In this document: piece after piece, positions 34,848-48,500 of the stretch
How positions within the stretch are numbered: position 1 is the stretch's first letter
How the letters are laid out: every line of letters starts with the position of its first letter
From: Allium sativum
Lineage: Eukaryota > Streptophyta > Magnoliopsida > Asparagales > Amaryllidaceae
NCBI GenBank assembly: GCA_030737875.1
Contig: CM060923.1
Location: 35,828,501-35,892,500, forward strand
Direction of reading: 5' to 3'
DNA length: 64,000 nt
Position numbers and translations under genes: made by a program
Notes under the pieces: generated by a model
What the model saw: the letters and a program-made list of their open reading frames with translations, nothing else
Told to the model about the DNA's origin: nothing
Database searches by the model: none

Positions 34848-36347
34848 TGAAATGACCCAGATTTTTAAACATTAAGTTTGTACATTTAAAATTGGTTTTA
34901 GATGTTGCTTTTGGAATATATAAAATAATTTTTATTTATTTATTAAACGAAGTTGAACGTATAATTTATATATAATTAATAAACGAGCTTGTAACGTCGC
35001 GGTAGCTCGTAATATTATGTTTTGAACTTCAATTGAATATACATAATCCATTTTAAGTCGGAATTCTTTGAAACAAGAATCGTCTGAGTCTATTTGATTA
35101 TAATATTCTAATGAAAATGAAAAATCAAGATTTCATCTTGTATATTTTGAGTTATGTCAAAGTCAAATTTCCAAATAGTCGCTATGAAATTGTTTATAAA
35201 CCGTAATGTTTTATTCAATAAAATAAATTGATTTTAATATAAATTGAATATCGTTTTAACCTGGAATTTGAATAAAAACGGTTTCTGAATAGTTATATAT
35301 GTTGTTGGAATATAATGGTAGTTATTACGATTTTAAAATATTTAGTTCAAAACTTATTTAGAAAAAAAAGTGAATTTTATATTAATTTAATTCATTTAAA
35401 AATAGCCAATTTTGAAAGCAGTTTTCAATGAAATTAATTTCACTGCACCCATAATGTTAAATTATTGTATGAGAATAAATTTCGTGGCAATCCAATATCG
35501 TATGCGACCTCGGTAGTCGTAAACGTACAGCTAGTTTGCGTTGTAATTAATTAAAAATATTTAATTTGATTAGGAGCACAACTTGAGAAAACGATCGAAT
35601 TAAGACGCAAGACCTATTCCATTGGATTCATATTGATGTTTAGAGTTCGGATACGTAGAATTCGTTATTTTTGAAGTCCATGTATTTTGGTAACTAAAAT
35701 AGTGTCGTTTTACATGTAAAATATCATTTCGGGAGAATAGTCTCGGAATGCAACAAAACTTATGCCGTTGGATCTGTATTTGTAAGTTATTATAGAATTT
35801 CGATTTTCATATCGATCGAACTTACTGTTTGATCGTTAGAAAGGTAAACGGCTAGATTTTTATTTAGTCATTTTATCAATTTAACAAGGAACTTGAGAAT
35901 AACCAACTTTCAAACGAACACGATTTTAACGAAACTAATTTAATTAAATCCTCAGTGATTAATTATTTAACATTTCAAGTTTCAAAATTTTTGGATTTAT
36001 TTTGTGATCATACGCAATTTAAATGCGTATTGATTCACATTTTGCAATTATAAAGGAATTTTTACAAACGACCCTGGAATTCAATAAAACCAGTTCCATC
36101 GTGTCCAAAATATTTAAATATGCTAGGATTTCAATTTTCATTGCAATTGGAGGTCGTATGAGGTAGTTTTTGTGCGAAACTTACGATGTAAGTTTCATAA
36201 ATATTAAAATATTAATATACCTCACATATAAATATAACCCATGAAACCCTTCTTGCGTAAACAGTTGTTCAGTGTGGTCAACATGCATTGAGCTGCTACC
36301 TTAAATAATCAACGACGGAAAATCACACAACTTTCTCATCCAAAATC
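34848..36347 (+). repeat. LTR I: 5' portion of a gypsy LTR of the E/F family, cut by LTR D
   Basis: Starts TGAAATGACCCAGATTTTT (mutated TGTAACGACCCGGATT). It matches element F's LTR start through 'cggtagctcgtaatat', 'gtcggaattctttgaaacaag' and 'aaatagtcgctatg'. It carries four diverged copies of the periodic U3 module (near 35592, 35741, 35915, 36071). Its TATA box at 36227-36234 lies 1,380 bases from the start, against 1,393 in F. It ends where LTR D starts; the rest was not found in the window. Confidence 0.7.
36227..36234 (+). promoter_or_regulatory. TATA box of LTR I
   Basis: TATAAATA in 'cacatataaatataaccc'. Its spacing from the LTR start agrees with element F. Confidence 0.55.
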
Positions 36348-38501
36348 TGTAACACCCACACTTTTCTGAGCCCAAATTTCGACAAAAATTGAAACTCGAA
36401 CACATCCAAGCATGAAGCGTATAAATCTGGTGCTTGCAAATAATTGAGCATGAGCATAATCAGAGTACAGTAACATAACACATAGCGGAAACAAAATAGG
36501 ATAGACTAGTATGAGAGAGAACAAGAACCGGAAGCCGAACTAAAAAACTTGTGAGAACCCGACCTTCTTTAGAAAACCTGGGAGATTTTAATGACAAGGG
36601 GCTCAGAACAACAAGATTCTAGTGAACAGGAAATGTACAACACAGATTACAATACACAGATGTATCCCATTTGGCTCAACCCAAGATGTATGCCTACCAT
36701 GGTTAGTAATTTTAGCCTAACCTTGTAAACACTTACACATGACACTGACTATCCTTCCCAAGGTAGCGTTCTAAATAAATACGATACCGAGATAGAACGT
36801 TTACGCATATATTTATGAAGCCTTTAAACAAGAACATAGCTGATTATTAAATCAAAAGTAAACTCCTAATTACGAAGTTTACTTATTCACACGCACATCC
36901 TTAGTCACTTAACACCTCATTATCGATTGATAGATACAGTGGGTTCTCCCGATCGCTTAAGACCCTAGGCGGGCCTGTTGGTCACTCAATACCTCTCGAT
37001 AATTTATTCAACGTTAATACAAACTAGAGGGCTCTAGCTATGGGCCCCTACTAGTTAAGGTTTTGTCATTCACGCATATAAAACTATACCCCATGTAAGG
37101 TGAGAGATTGTGTTTCGTTTTACCATCTAGCTGACCATATTGGATAATCCACTTAGTCGCTTAATACTTCCCGTAGGATAGGTAGTCCTATGGAATGACC
37201 ATACTCTATGTTTTTTTAAATTCCAGGTTTGGGTAGGGCTCTCATACATCATTTAAGACCCCCACACTGGAAGACCTACTCCCAGGTGGACTTCTCAACC
37301 CAAGCCACTTATCAACCAAGGAAGCGGACTATACGCAAAGATTATTAAGCTCATACCCAATTAGATTTAATGTTGTCGTATATGGGAGATCGGATACGCA
37401 ATCGCTTAATACCTTTTTATTAGTGGATCTAACCACTAAGCCCTTAATCCCAAAGCAGGCTACGTTATCGAGTTATTCCCGTTTATTTTCTCTTTATGAG
37501 AATACCATACGTACACGATTAATTATCATCACGGGCATCTATGGTTAATAATAACTAGCATATTTACCTACTAAGTTCACTCTATCGTTCAATTATGAAT
37601 TTTTAGATTACTTGGTATAAATAAGGAAATTTATATCCCTTTCATCCTAGGATATTTATTTAATTATCCTCCCTATTGGACTTATTATTCAAAACAGCAA
37701 TCAATACCCATTAGTCCCCTTTTTATTTCGTTATCTCTATTTAATAGGGTTAATACCATTTATGACAATAACAATCATATTTTCCTAAGGCAACAATTAA
37801 TCTTTCAATTGTTATTTACTGTCATTGATTATAATTAATGTCACTTATGAACCTAACGGTCATAATTCCCAAAGACATTAATTATCCTTAATTATCATTT
37901 ATTTCTATTGATTGTAATTTCGTTAATGAGCCTAGCTGTCATAACTTTCCTAAAACGTTAATTAACAAAGAAATATCCTTATTTTATCAGTCCAAAAAAT
38001 ATCTATTTGTTGTACCCCAACTGAAATTTATAATTTAATTGCTTGTTTATTTCTTGTTGTACATATTTTTAAATATATGTTTATGCACTAGACCTCTCAC
38101 ATTAAGTAGACCACTTGTGGATGCTAGATTTGCTGGGCGATTCCAAGAAGACTTCTACCATAGGTTGAATTTAACCTCGTGTCTTAGTGCGTTTATTATT
38201 TAATTCCTTAATTAGGGTTTAGAACATCAATCCTGTCCAATTTATTAATTGCAACCATTAGATTTAATTGCCTAATTAAATTTATTTTCCCTAAATCAAC
38301 ATCGGTTACAGTGGCTATTTATTTATTTGTGGCCCTATCTATAGCAATAGGTTACATTAATTGCTACAACAGCCACCACAAATATATTCATATAATATGG
38401 ATTACATTTATATGTATAATTCCATAAAATGAATACCGTCCAAACATTCAAATATCCATTATAATACATATTTTGTTGTTTACATAGGTTCGGACAGATA
38501 G

Positions 38502-38530
38502 TGTGTGTGTGTGTGTGTATATATATATCT
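38502..38530. repeat. (GT)n(AT)n microsatellite in LTR D
   Basis: A GT run followed by a short AT run, at the place where element B's LTR has one too. Confidence 0.85.
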
Positions 38531-39646
38531 GCATGGTTGACGTAGTTAATTTCTTTTATTCTTATTATCGTTAAGTTTAAAATTTTGTTTCAACTAATAA
38601 CCAAACGTTCCTTTTTGTATTCAATCTTGCAATAAGGTTCTAAATCTTACATAAAGACTACCAACGGTAGTTATTGTCAATTACGCCTGAATACTGCAAT
38701 GAACATAATTTCAAACCACAAGAAATATAATTTATGTATATTTTAGAATATTTGGTGCAAACTACGCACAAATATGTATATTTGTATTTATTCATAAGTT
38801 TACACAACTTTTCCCTTTTCAATAGTTGATATACTTCTTATTGGTCCCAAATAATGTCCTTTTTATTTTAAAAGAGGAAAAAGGCACGTTCACAACAACT
38901 AAGTCAAAACCCCACCAAAAATGAACGCAAGTAGGTTTGTATCTTTTTAATCAAAATTACATAATTTATTATTTAACACTGAAACTAGAGATCTAGAATA
39001 ATACTGCATTTAAACAGTGTTTAATGGGATTGATTTCCAGATCTAAAGTGTTTTGCAATAACCACGATATATTTTCAAACATAATTGTAGGCAATATGTA
39101 TAAACAATTAAGTAAGCCTACAGATGATATTATTTATACTCACGAATCTATACTTTCAGGTTTTTATCAACATTTATAAGCGGATATAATAGGTGTCATT
39201 TCAGATTTAACAATATTATAAACAAATCTGATAATATTCAGCATATATTTTGAGATATAATTCAAACGAGATAAATAAGCTATTATAATTTTGTATGTAA
39301 ATTTCCCACTCACCTGAAAGCATCCAAATCTGAATAATCTTTTAGACATACAATTCCCAAATAATTACAGATCTACAATTATTTTGAAAAGGGGATACTT
39401 TCAGATCTGTAGATTTGCAAGAAAATAGGAAAAAAGGGGCGAGTCGAATGCAGAATAGCTTAGCTGTCAATACACACCCTTTTCCATTTGAATCTGATAA
39501 TCCCTTTAAAATCTGAATGATTTATGTTTGATTGATTGTATATGAATATATTTTTGATTAAGAAATTGATTTGAAGAGAAAGGGAAATGACAGAGCTTTG
39601 CCGCCGCCTACATATTTGTGTGGAAAAGAATGAGGCCTTACCCCTT

Positions 39647-39654
39647 TATTTATA
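39647..39654 (-). promoter_or_regulatory. TATA box of LTR D
   Basis: TATAAATA on the minus strand, at the position equivalent to those of A and B. Confidence 0.5.
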
Positions 39655-40035
39655 AGACTGGAATTGGCCATGAACCGTTAGATTTGATTAAATAAACATC
39701 TGTTCGTTTATATTATTTTTTATATAGCCAAAACCCTAGCCGTCATTGCCTGGCTCGACCAAGTGGTCGCAGCCAGCGGACGATCGCTTGGTTGACCTGG
39801 CAGTAAGGTGGCTAGGGGGGATTATTAATTTCTATATATATTTCATTTTATTTATTTCCGTCTGTTTATCGTATTTTGTCCGTAACTTTTCAAACGGATT
39901 CTGTTCGCGATACTCCAAATATGAAAGTTGACCATATTCCAAGACGAACACAACGGTTAAAGTTTCGTGGCCAAATTCCATTAATTACAGAAATTCCTAA
40001 TTTTGAATTCTAATTAAATAACTAATCTGTTGTCA

Positions 40036-40050
40036 AATTCTTCCCTTCTT
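40036..40050 (-). promoter_or_regulatory. Polypurine tract of element D
   Basis: The minus strand reads AAGAAGGGAAGAATT, followed in plus coordinates by the 'atttcgtactgaaat' motif typical of the other tracts here. Confidence 0.65.
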
Positions 40051-41403
40051 AAAAGTAATTTCGTACTGAAATTTTGATATCTACCTATCATATCCTACAC
40101 AACCCATTTAGTACATCCTCTTTGCAACCATGTGCACATGTGCATAGCGTACATAATGCATTCCAGCCACATAATGTGTATGCAAGTTGATTCTAAATCG
40201 GGCCCACTACATGTATTCATTAAATTTTTAAAACACTTTTGTAAATATGATGCAAAACATCCTAAATATATTGGCAGTTCTACATGAATGCAAATTTTGA
40301 AAATCCTTTTTTCCATCCATGACCCTCACATGATTACATATAAAAGTGTGAACAACCAATTATTGCATCCAAATCCAACCATCCAAAATGTCACGCATCT
40401 AATCGCTTCCTATTTTATTTCTCCCAAACCGGAAAAAGGAAATCAAAGCAATGAATTTTATCGTCCCTTTTGTTTGTAAATATTCCATTTCCCGAACTAC
40501 AGGGGAAATTTCACCTCAACTACCCAAACTACTCCAAAAATTTCCATCTGTAGACTGTAAAGGAGGATCAAAACAAGCTCTTAGACGTAAAACGAGTTAA
40601 TTAGCAACTTACATGTATCGCTGACAAGGTATGGAAACAACGTTTCCAAGGCAAAAACAGCCTTTTCCTTGTTATCGTTAACGTTTTTATCGCATCGTCT
40701 GTTCTATTGCACCGCTAAAATGCGGACATAAACCATTCAAAAATCTATCTTACGCTGTCCATGTGACCAAAAATCAAAATTTTCCACAAAAATAAATTTT
40801 CCGCTTTAAACTCTTTTTATTCAACTTATTATACTAAAATTTATTTACCTATCCTTTCAATTTATTCAACTTTTAAATTTAACTATTGCTAAATTTTATA
40901 CAAACCATCAACAAACCAAACAAACCATGCATAACAATCCAACCAAATCATTTTGATTCAATATTAATATTTTTCATTTATTTCACTTTGGTTACACATA
41001 CATTAATATCGATTGATTCATATCAGATCAATTTCTTTATCGAATTACTAATTCAATTACCAAATTCCGAATATATTTTATTCAATTCCAACACTATATC
41101 CAATTCTGATTTAACTCGACTTAACCATGGTAAGTCATATTCCCTTATTTGGTTATAATTCCATCCAAAATAATCAAACAACAAGATATCTCAATAATTC
41201 GATAAAATAATTTCCTTTTTATATAGAAATATAGTTTGGGCAAAATTATTTCATTTACCCACTTTACAAAATCTTTAAAAATAATTTTGTATTTAATTAC
41301 AAATACGTGCTCTCATATATATACACTCAACTCAATCTAGGGTATTACTAATCCAATCTCTATTGAGTTACACCACAGAGCCAAGGTTATCACTAAACCA
41401 GTT
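40051..41403 (-). other. Internal region between PPT of D and PBS of E
   Basis: About 1.35 kb without pol or gag. The D side resembles the 3' untranslated regions of A and B. The E side (about 41160-41403) matches the start of element F's internal region: 'aaccttggctctgtgg', 'taactc-atagagat-gg-ttagtaata', 'ttgtaaagtgggta' and 'ataattttgcccaaa' on the minus strand. So two element families meet somewhere near 40450-40900; I cannot place the join exactly. Confidence 0.5.
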
Positions 41404-41415
41404 GCTCTGATACCA
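41404..41415 (-). promoter_or_regulatory. Primer-binding site next to LTR E (initiator tRNA-Met)
   Basis: The minus strand reads TGGTATCAGAGC, two bases from LTR E, with the same flank as in element F (…GTTGGTATCAGAGCAA). Confidence 0.88.
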
Positions 41416-42147
41416 ACAGTAACGGCCCGGAAAAAGTTCGACGCTCGAATTTTTGACAATAATACATAATCCCGTATCACTTGCCAAAAATCCAAGTATC
41501 GAACCCCGACTGTTAATAGAAAGAAGTTAGAAGGTGAGAGAAGAAAGAAAGAAATGATAGAATAGAAGAAAAAGAAACATGACACATTAGAATCCCACAA
41601 CGGAACGAATAAATATAATATATCAATCTCTTTACAAAAAGAAAACTGTATATATATAAATACCAATCATCAGAGTACATCATATATCAGACACAGCGGA
41701 AATTCACTTTATATAACTAATCGTGAAGCCTCCTGCTTCCAGCTCCTAAAACTCCAAGCGAAATCTAACCTGGAAATATACTCGGTCTGACCCGAGCACA
41801 TTTGAAGCAAAGCAAAATTCACCGGGTCAGTCTGGAATACTTTCAATGATAAATTCACAGCATAAACAACTTGTTTAACTTTAGAAATCCTTTTTGAAAC
41901 AAAAGGATAATAGTAAGACCGATCCATACATAAACACGAACGGTTATTACCTCACTATAACCCAAACCATTTCTAAAATCAATATCTTTTCTGATATTAT
42001 AATAGTGTCTATCAAACCACAAATAAATAATAATCTAGCAGAACGCTTGCATCTCACGCTCTACATATATAGTATACAATCAAAAACCGCGGGCGCTTAT
42101 TGGAAATTGGATTTCGACTATGACAAGGTATGGGACCACCTGCCGAT

Positions 42148-42173
42148 AGTGTATCTCTAGAGGCGAATACACT
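42148..42173. repeat. Conserved hairpin in U5 of LTR E
   Basis: AGTGTAT and ATACACT are 7-base arms around a 12-base loop that includes the TCTAGA palindrome. The same hairpin is at 57174-57199 in element F. Confidence 0.6.
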
Positions 42174-45100
42174 GGGTTCAACAAGAACGTCTTGCAACCC
42201 GGCCCACACATGACCGACCACTCATTTCGCCTGAGTGTATCAAATGTATATCACCAACGGTTGGGTGCGACCCACCGTTTCCCGAAAAGGGGCAGCATCT
42301 AAATTTAAGAAGGAAAAGGATTTTCTCTAGATAGGTGATTATGCACCTTAATGGGAGCGACCCACATAGCCATGCTGCCTGCCCGATTTTTATCATTTCC
42401 CGGTTGATGAGGCTTGAGGCTTAAATTATCATTAGAACATTTGGCCACCATTTACTTTGAATGCCACATCATCAGATCCATCGGAAATCACTAATTTATT
42501 CCCACAAAAATACTCAGTTTGTTAGGCTAAAGAAGTTTCCCTTCTCTGCCACCAACTTCGTACGTTTGAAGAAATCAACATACGTGATCTCTTTGAAAAT
42601 ACTCTGTCAAACACTCGTCCATACAAGTCATCCAGGAACAGGATGAACCGAAGGCACCCTCCTACTACATCCATATAGGAATCACCCTAAGGATCAGTAG
42701 CGAGAAGTCCTTGCAATCCGTAGATTTCAACCATGACAGAACACCAGTATATCTCTGCGTCGACTCAGAGATTGTAAGTGGTTCTTCCATTTATGAAGAT
42801 CTATGGTCTTCAATGCTCCATCTTTATCGCTTGCTCGTTAGTCATGATCGCACAATTGATTCGAAGTGGTTTTGGGTCTAATTCCTATCCCGGTCTCTTC
42901 GAAACAACACATCAAAAGGTCCAATGGAATAATTTATTTGATAATCGTTTGTTTAACTATCAAATTATAACAGTGATGTTAAGTACATTGGCAGCTCAGG
43001 TCATTTATTTTAAAATGTTTTATTAACTATTTCATAAATTCTTATAATCGATTTCATCAATTCTACCTCGACAAACCTCTTGTGATTTATTACTTTGAAA
43101 ATATTAATCAATACTCGCTTTCGAATAACTTATTTATCACAATTAATTTCCTTTGTTCAGAAATATTCTTATATTTCATAAAAACAACTTTATTTGCTCT
43201 TTATCTTGGAAACATAGTTCCTATCCTCAAAACTCTTTCTATATTCTCTTGTCTTTGAAAATATCACTATGGGTACATAAATCCACTTTCCATTTCTTTT
43301 CCATGGGAATATCGTTGTGTGTATATATATATACACTTAACTAAAGGTATGAGTTTAATTACAAATCTTATATAGTCAAAACATCTTTAACGGCATAGTA
43401 TTCATAGTATAACTTTATACGATTCCATTTAACTTGAAATTTATCAATTAAAGTTTTCAAACTTCGCTTGCGGAAGTTTTAATCTCCTTTTCAAACTAAT
43501 ACCACCCATTTTTTTTTCCCGTTTTCCATGGAACAACATTATCAACTTATTTCTTAAATAAACGCACTTATCCACAACGTACGATTTCAGCACTTTGAAA
43601 ATGGTGCCATAGATTTAATAACATTTTAAGTATAATCATATTTCATATCTGAACCTAATAATACACCGCTTATTTTGAACCCAAATGGTTTTATCTTATT
43701 TCTAAATCTTTACAAATAAATGATTGTAATATTCTCTCAATAAATTATTCCTAACATCCTTTACCATTGCAAACCAATATCATCTTTTGATAATAGTGAA
43801 GTTGCCAAGTTGGGGTATTTTAATTACCTCTCAGACCTTGACCGACGACGTTCTTATCGCAAGACAATAAAAGTTTACAACTCAAAATCCTGATATTCCA
43901 TTCCCACTTCCATTTTACTATGATTTTTAAACCATTTCCTTTGATTTGAAAACCCACTTTACATTCAAATTCACATCCCTTAATGAAGTAACTTCCTTGA
44001 CAAAATATTATTATTTGCCATTAGATCCCAATATGGTATTATACCCTTATTTCTTACATTGGTATTTACCTTGTACTTCTTTACTTAATTTATTAAGTAA
44101 ATATTTACCAACCCCTTTTTAAGCCTTATTTTAACCAATCTTACCTTACTTAATTAAGTAGACTCTTATTGGAACTCTCGTATTAACTTACGAGTCACAT
44201 TTACAACTTTGTTCGTAAACCTGGATTATAATCTTCTAATAAAACCCTTACCAAAATCTTAATCGAACTTATTCCCATTTGATCACTTTATAATTTAATT
44301 TACCATTGAAAAGTAATCGCTTTAATAAAAATAACTAACTTCACTATCAACCACTTTAAAAGTGGTTCATTCCATTATCAAATATAAATAGAGTAATTAA
44401 TCAATTTAAAGGATTATTAAATAATAATTTACTTTATTAACAAAATTAACTTGATAATCATTTTTAAAATATAGTTAATCAAAGATTAACTAACTTCTAA
44501 CAATATTCATTAGGTCTAATGAATATTCGAAAACTATCGATTTGATTAATTTAAATCAAATCATTCTAATCGTCAACTTTGGTTAAACCAGTCGCTTTTG
44601 TCGACCGTCAACATCAGTTAACCATTAACTGATTTTCATTCACCATTTCCCTTTTTAAATTAATTATTAAAACCCTAATTAATTGTTTGATAAAACAATT
44701 ATTTAATTTTACTAACCCGTACCATAGTTTCTCTCTTTCTAATCAAATACGACATAATAATTCACTTTATAAAACGTTAACAAATTATTTATCAAACATG
44801 ATTATAAAATATAAATATATTTGTAAAAACTTCTATTTTAGTTAACTTGTACAGTTAAAGTTTCATTTCAGTTATAAAATAAATTTACAACTAAAATCTT
44901 CGTCAGTTCGCCTAACGGCAAAACGACGCCATAAATAATAGATTTTAGGCTATCACTGCCAAACACTTAATCAATACTGTCGATTGATTAAAAATCAAAA
45001 CACGACCAGCAACCATTCAATCCGAACAGGTTTGATATCATTTTGAGGTCATTGTTCATATATATGAAAAATGTGATCAATAAATAACATACGAATTATT

Positions 45101-45570
45101 TGAGGAATCTGGTTTGATTCCTCCAACCTGTTCTTCCCTGCACCAAGGCAGCCAATCAACCAATATATATATTATAAATGATATTTTTAACTTATATGAA
45201 TTTATCACATCATAACAGTCCAGAAAAGTGTGAGAATTAACTCACCGTTTTTCAGTTGATGATTTTAGCGCCCTTTTCGTAAAATTTTAAACAACGTTTA
45301 AAATTACACGGAATTCCAACTTCTCCCATTTCTGACCGGACTAGCGCCTATGCGTAGCCTCCGTCGCCACGATCCCAACGTATCCTGTTTCACTGAAATC
45401 TGTTATCGTATGAGTAAGATATCGCTATTTAAAGTTTATATAATTTTAACGATAATTTATTAGCTAATTTAGTTATTAATAAAAACCTTAATTACCTAAT
45501 TACCGTTAAAACCCATGATTAGCGAATAATGATCCATATCATCCCGTCTCTTACACCCTCACGTGGTTTC

Positions 45571-45575
45571 TCTGG
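45571..45575. repeat. Left target-site duplication (TCTGG) of solo LTR H
   Basis: Precedes TGAGACGACCCCG and recurs at 50088-50092 after GTCGTTACA. Confidence 0.85.
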
Positions 45576-48500
45576 TGAGACGACCCCGAACCCCGTACTG
45601 ACGGTGGCAAGGGTAATCTTTGGAATATAACACAGAAACAGATAATAGCAGAACAGAATTAAATAAATACACTAGATAATGAACAAATAATACACTAGAC
45701 AAATGTAATCATCAGAGTTACACAGTATACAGGATCATACTTAGTACAAATAAAGTTCAGCTATACATAAATGTCTACAGCGGAAACAAACATAATATGT
45801 ACAACAGGAGCTGAACAGCATAAAAAGAGATAAATAATAGAATCCATCTTCAGCTCCAGCTATCCAGAAAGAGCCAGCTAAAACCGGAAGACAAGGCTAC
45901 CCGTGTAGAAAAAGGGGCACCCGAGTTTGAAAGTGAAACAAACTACGAGTCAGTCATGGGACTGGTATGAGAAATCTACTCAACACATTTAATATGACTA
46001 ATCACAGGACCACACCACTTTCGTGGAACGGGTTTACTCCATTGGAATGCTAGTGCTTTAAAACAAATAATTATTTTAAACATCGCAATGCTTTTTATAA
46101 AAATGAAGCCATTATAAGACTCAGTTCCCATCACACAATGCAACGCAAACCAGAGGATAGAGTTTTACCTTATAATGGCCAAAATATGCTTGATACGAAT
46201 TAAACAAAAGTATTTGATATTATTACTAGTGTTTACATGTTTCAAAAACAATTTCAAATCATAACTATCAATCATAGACGGCATTAATGCCCCATACCAC
46301 TATGTCGCCATATATAGGTATACAATCAAAACCGCACAGTCACGTATTTGGAAATTGGATTTCCGTCATGAACCAAGGCAAAAGATAGTCCTTACCGAAT
46401 TCGAGACTCTCTAGCCCGAGCCTCCGGAACAGCCGCAACTGCCCCTTGGAGTGACAGGGCCGGTCCACACGGAGTGGATTATAGTGCCTGAACAATACGT
46501 TTCCCCGCCCTTTGGGGTGTAAATGAGCCAACAAATGACTCCATCGGCTCCACATAGTCACCGATATATCCGAGGCGCCTCGCAACAGCAACAACCACAT
46601 AAGTCAATCTCGTCAGGGAATGTAAAACCACTGACGCCACTTCTAGCTAGAAAGAAACACATGTCCTCCCTGAGGTCCTCTCCCGTTTCTGGTTCATACC
46701 GGGGTGTGAGGTTTGCGAATTCACGTTAATCACAAAGCTGCGCCACACAGGCGGGGCTTTGATCATCACCACAAGACTTTGCTTTTCAACAGAAGCCCTG
46801 ATCACTGCATCTTAGCATGCCACACAGGCAATTCACGCCATGTAACTGATGGCTATCAATCACACAGAATAAATTCCAATGTCAGACACACCATCCATTT
46901 ACAAGTCCGTTCTGGGTCTGAACGAAACCGGAGGCATTATATACCTCGCAAACCCATCGATCTCCACGTACGTCTGGACGATCACCACTCATTATCCATA
47001 TTTCGGGATGCCTCCCAATCAGGACATCAGTTACCATCCAAACGAGGTGAAGATTTCCGGTCTTCAACCACCGTCTTCATCTTCGATTTCTTATCGTCGA
47101 TTCAGTTATTCAGAATGGCATAAACCCGGTCTTTCTAAGCAACTCGCGTATATAATAAACACGTGCTACACAAACACTACATACGCATCATTTCAATTCA
47201 TTAGTCACTAACCGTCAATCAGAAAGAGAACGATTTCCCAAATATTAACCCCGAAGGCCGAAACCAACATCAGATCAAAATCCAGGAAACCATTCGACTT
47301 AGCCAACCTTCAGTTAGTTTCTAAACTTCACATCCATATCGTTTATAATAATTTATAACGATTTATCGCTATTTTTATTTATTTTAAAATAGCCAATTTA
47401 TTCAAAACAACGCTTCGGCCATAACGCGGCCGTGGCGCTGTTTTTCTTCAGATTTGATTTACACATATATGAAAATCTAACCGTTGGATCTTCACAAAAT
47501 TTACATCATTAGAAAGATCTTTTCAAAACGAATCCAACGGTTCCAGTTTCGGGAAAATCCGACGGTCGGATCTCCCGGTATAATCGTTTGAAGTTTCGAT
47601 TTCAAAATACGAACTGCAGCGTCGTTATTCGATTAAATATAATTATAATTATATTTATATATATATATATAAATATAATCGATTCTGGTGTTGTTTTTCT
47701 TCTGATTTGAATTAAACATTCCAGACAATCCAACCGTTGGATTTTTACAAAGTTGGTGCCATTGGAAAGATATTTCCAAAGCGAACCCAACGGTTGCGGT
47801 TTCAGGAAAATCCGATGGTCGGATCTCCCGCACTAATCGTTTGAAATCACGATTTCAAAATACGAACTGCATCTTCGTTATTCGATATGTTTCAATTCTA
47901 TTTATATATATAGTAAAAATGTGATTTCTATTGTAAAACAATTCATTTCAAAACACGATTATTTTATATAGTTCATATAGATGTTAAAAATATGATTTTT
48001 TATTATAAAACAATTTATTTCAAAACACGAATACCATTCAACACATGGATTTCTATTCAACACAGGAAAATAATTCTAACACATGAATATTATTCAAAAT
48101 TTTGGCAGCATAACGGCAGGGTAGTTAAAACCGGGACCGTCCCTAGTACGGCTCCTCGCTCTACCTTAAAACCTCGCAGCTTTTGACAATGGGGAATCAT
48201 GCATCTAGTTCGCACGCAAGGGACATGTATATTTTTTTTCATTTCCACAAATTAATCCTACGTGGTTTCAACCAAATATTTCTCAACCACAAACGGGTAT
48301 TTTTCAACCACAATCAATCAATTTCAACCACAAACAATTTCAATCAACCATTCGCTATCAATCAATTTTCACACCAATCACAACCAATAAATATCATCCA
48401 TGGTTTGTGGACGAGGGGCGTATATATATATATATATCATTTCACTTCTATTTCAACACATATATAATTTTTACAACGCATATATAACGTATACATCGAA

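Larger units (their letters stand above)
36348..40035 (-). repeat. LTR D: 3' LTR of a Tekay-like gypsy element
   Basis: Low end TGTAACACCCACAC; high end near TGTTGTCA, directly followed by a polypurine tract, so on the minus strand this is a 3' LTR of about 3.7 kb. Layout mirrors element B's LTR: a 'cacttaagacc' zone (36900-37450), the 'acctctcacatt' block (38092-38190), a microsatellite (38502-38530), a TATA box (minus strand, 39647-39654), and a palindromic 'tcgacc' block (39750-39800). The high end is mutated from the usual GTTACA. No matching 5' LTR lies in the window. Confidence 0.7.

Noticed and set aside
45551..45576. TCTTACACCC as the low end of LTR H
   Set aside because: It gives no target-site duplication. 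Starting at TGAGACGACC gives TCTGG on both sides, so the latter boundary is preferred.
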